A stretch of 64,000 nt of DNA from JAWSUT01 sp033549345 (lineage in GTDB: Bacteria > Bacillota > Dethiobacteria > Dethiobacterales > Dethiobacteraceae): the NCBI GenBank assembly GCA_033549345.1, contig JAWSUT010000007.1, forward strand, positions 54,658 through 118,657, written 5' to 3'. The notes under the pieces were generated by a model. It was not told where the DNA came from. It saw only the letters and a program-made list of their open reading frames with translations, and ran no database searches. Made by a program: the position numbers and the translations under genes. Below, one piece after another: positions 62,583-64,000 of the stretch; positions within the stretch are counted from its first letter, which is position 1; each line of letters begins with the position of its first letter.

Positions 62583-62615
62583 GTTTGGAGAGGGATGCAT
62601 GATCCCTCTCCAAAC
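62583..62615 (-). terminator. Intergenic hairpin between livJ and livH
   Basis: A 14-bp perfect stem GTTTGGAGAGGGAT/ATCCCTCTCCAAAC with a 5-nt loop, 12 nt after the livJ stop, with TTATTATT following on the minus strand. It likely acts as a partial terminator or RNA-stabilising hairpin, giving more LivJ than membrane components. Confidence 0.75.
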
Positions 62616-62626
62616 AAGGGATTTTG

Positions 62627-63805
62627 TTACGGGTTAACAGTTGTTTTGTAAACCTGTTTCTGGTCCTTAATCTCAATGATCACAGCAGACTTAATCGGGT
62701 TGCGGTTTTCGTCCATGGTAATCGTACCGCTGACGCCTACAAAACCTTCTGTTTCAGCAAGAGCATCACGAATGGCCGGGCCTTCGGTGCTGCCTGCACG
62801 TTCGATGGCATCAATGGTCATATAAAATGCATCATAAGCAAGCGCTGCCAGAGCGTCGGGAGTCTTGCCGCCGTATTTTGAACCGTACGATTCAATAAAC
62901 TGCTTCACTTCGGGAGTATCGGCATCGGGTGAATAATGGTTTGTAAAGTAGTGGCCGTTTGCTGCCTCGCCGGCCAGGTCAAACAGTGTGGGGGAATCCC
63001 AGCCGTCAGTTCCGATAAATGTAGCTTCAATACCCAGCTCTTCAGCCTGTGCAAGAATCAGGCCCACAGAGTTGTAATATGCGGGAACAAAGACAACATC
63101 AGGATTTTTACTCTTAATCAGGGTGAGCTGTGAATTAAAGTCTACATCCTGAACAACAAATTCTGCTTTTTCAACAACTTCTCCACCACCGGCTATGAAG
63201 GACTCTTCGAATACATCGCGAAGACCCATGCTGTAGTCGCTACCCACGTCGGTTAGGATCGCAGCTGTCTTTGCATCCAAATCTTCAAGAGCAAACTGTG
63301 CAGCCACGCGACCCTGGAACGGGTCAATAAAGCAGGCACGGAAAATGTAGTCACCCTGCTGGGTTACAGTTTCGTTTGTGGATGTACCGGAAACCATTGG
63401 AATCTGTGCATCCTGAGCAACGGGTGCGCCCGCCAGTGTGTTCGTGCTGGCAATCGCGCCGATAACGGATACAACATTGTCACTTTCAATGAGCTTCTCT
63501 ACGGCCAGAGCAGTTTCCGTGGCCAGTGACTTGTTATCTTCAAAGATAACCTTTACATCACGACCCAAAACACCGCCGGCTGCATTCACTTCTTCAACAG
63601 CCATTTCAATGGCTTCTTTTGAAGATTGGCCAAAAGTAGCGATATCACCGGTCAGCCCAAATACTGCACCAATAACGATTTCCTCTTCGGCTGCGTCGTT
63701 GTCGTTGCCATTTGGCTCTGTGGCCTCATTTCCGCCGCAACCGGTTAGTGCCAAAGCAAATGCCAGGGCAAGAACAAGCGCGACAATCCAAAACTTGTTT
63801 TTCAT
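62627..63805 (-). CDS. livJ: Branched-chain amino-acid-type substrate-binding lipoprotein LivJ
   Basis: 392 residues. Signal peptide MKNKFWIVALVLALAFALAL with lipobox LTGC (Cys22), then a low-complexity linker rich in Asn, Asp and Glu. The periplasmic-binding type-1 fold (ABC_sub_bind Peripla_BP_6) shows EIVIGAVFGLTGDIATFG and NAAGGVLGRDVKVIFEDN. Cys-anchored and external, it delivers ligands to LivHM. The exact ligand (Leu/Ile/Val, another amino acid or an amide) is not clear. Confidence 0.93.
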   Translation of the reverse strand: MKNKFWIVALVLALAFALALTGCGGNEATEPNGNDNDAAEEEIVIGAVFGLTGDIATFGQSSKEAIEMAVEEVNAAGGVLGRDVKVIFEDNKSLATETALAVEKLIESDNVVSVIGAIASTNTLAGAPVAQDAQIPMVSGTSTNETVTQQGDYIFRACFIDPFQGRVAAQFALEDLDAKTAAILTDVGSDYSMGLRDVFEESFIAGGGEVVEKAEFVVQDVDFNSQLTLIKSKNPDVVFVPAYYNSVGLILAQAEELGIEATFIGTDGWDSPTLFDLAGEAANGHYFTNHYSPDADTPEVKQFIESYGSKYGGKTPDALAALAYDAFYMTIDAIERAGSTEGPAIRDALAETEGFVGVSGTITMDENRNPIKSAVIIEIKDQKQVYKTTVNP

Positions 63806-63898
63806 TTTTTCCCCTCCAGTTTCCTTGTTTGGTAAAGCCTGTACAACTTAAGTACAGAACGCAACATAAAATCCCCCAATTTTACATTACGCTTTCTC

Positions 63899-63928
63899 AT
63901 TATAATCTGAATATTTTATATATGTCAA
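63899..63928 (-). promoter_or_regulatory. Promoter of livJHMGF
   Basis: On the minus strand -35 TTGACA (63923-63928, perfect), 18-bp AT-rich spacer, -10 TATAAT (63899-63904, perfect). The leader to the livJ ATG is about 87 nt. Confidence 0.85.
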
Positions 63929-64000
63929 TTGGTAAATCATCCTTTTGGAACAACATTAAAGGAAGTTTTCACAATCCGAGATAACTCCCCGAGCATTATC

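Overview
The window is a 64 kb stretch of a chromosome from a spore-forming, anaerobic member of the Bacillota (Clostridia-like). Three things point there: a complete carbonyl branch of the Wood-Ljungdahl pathway; sporulation and competence markers (SplB, DisA, a ComFB-type protein, a possible spore protein with an EFASE motif); and Gram-positive regulators (CtsR/McsA/McsB/ClpC, NiaR, BlaI/BlaR1). Gene content and order would suit an alkaliphilic acetogen or sulfur-metabolising relative such as Dethiobacter. That species-level guess is inference and was not checked. Nearly every gene lies on the minus strand; the one exception I support is a 58-codon gene at 45387-45563.

Layout, left to right (transcription runs right to left). 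1-81: N-terminus of a lipoprotein cut by the window edge. 174-4249: yebE-like, disA, radA, splB. 4307-10192: a MacB-like ABC system with a DUF2318 protein and a small Cys/Gly-rich membrane protein, followed by a BlaI/BlaR1-like regulator pair. The promoters of both units carry the same 19-bp operator-like dyad. 10369-15308: pyrC-K-D-F-E behind a DUF3786 gene; pyrC is split by a 10-N scaffold gap that looks artefactual. 15494-24994: mostly signalling and housekeeping genes: a GGDEF protein, Sir2, a putative ComK-ComFB fusion, YjbQ, a TPR-HTH protein, YhaM, a two-component system and a metallo-beta-lactamase-fold hydrolase.

25230-39281 is the metabolic heart: cooC-acsA-acsB-acsC-acsV-acsD-acsE, an FAD/Fe-S/MvhD-fused oxidoreductase, metV and metF. 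Together these could reduce methylene-THF to methyl-THF, move the methyl group to the corrinoid protein, and join it with CO on ACS; CooC matures CODH and AcsV reactivates the corrinoid. 39724-44274 is ctsR-mcsA-mcsB-clpC with a clear CtsR box.

44493-63805: an MgtC-like protein, the small plus-strand gene, an M24 peptidase, a three-gene NHEJ operon (ku, ligase, polymerase), trxB-trxA, a 1229-residue subtilase with a degenerate vWA-like region, niaR-nadA-nadB-nadC, and a branched-chain amino-acid-type ABC transporter livJHMGF. GGGGACAGG-type palindromes recur at three sites, one of them a 121-bp MITE-like element touching the nadC stop codon.
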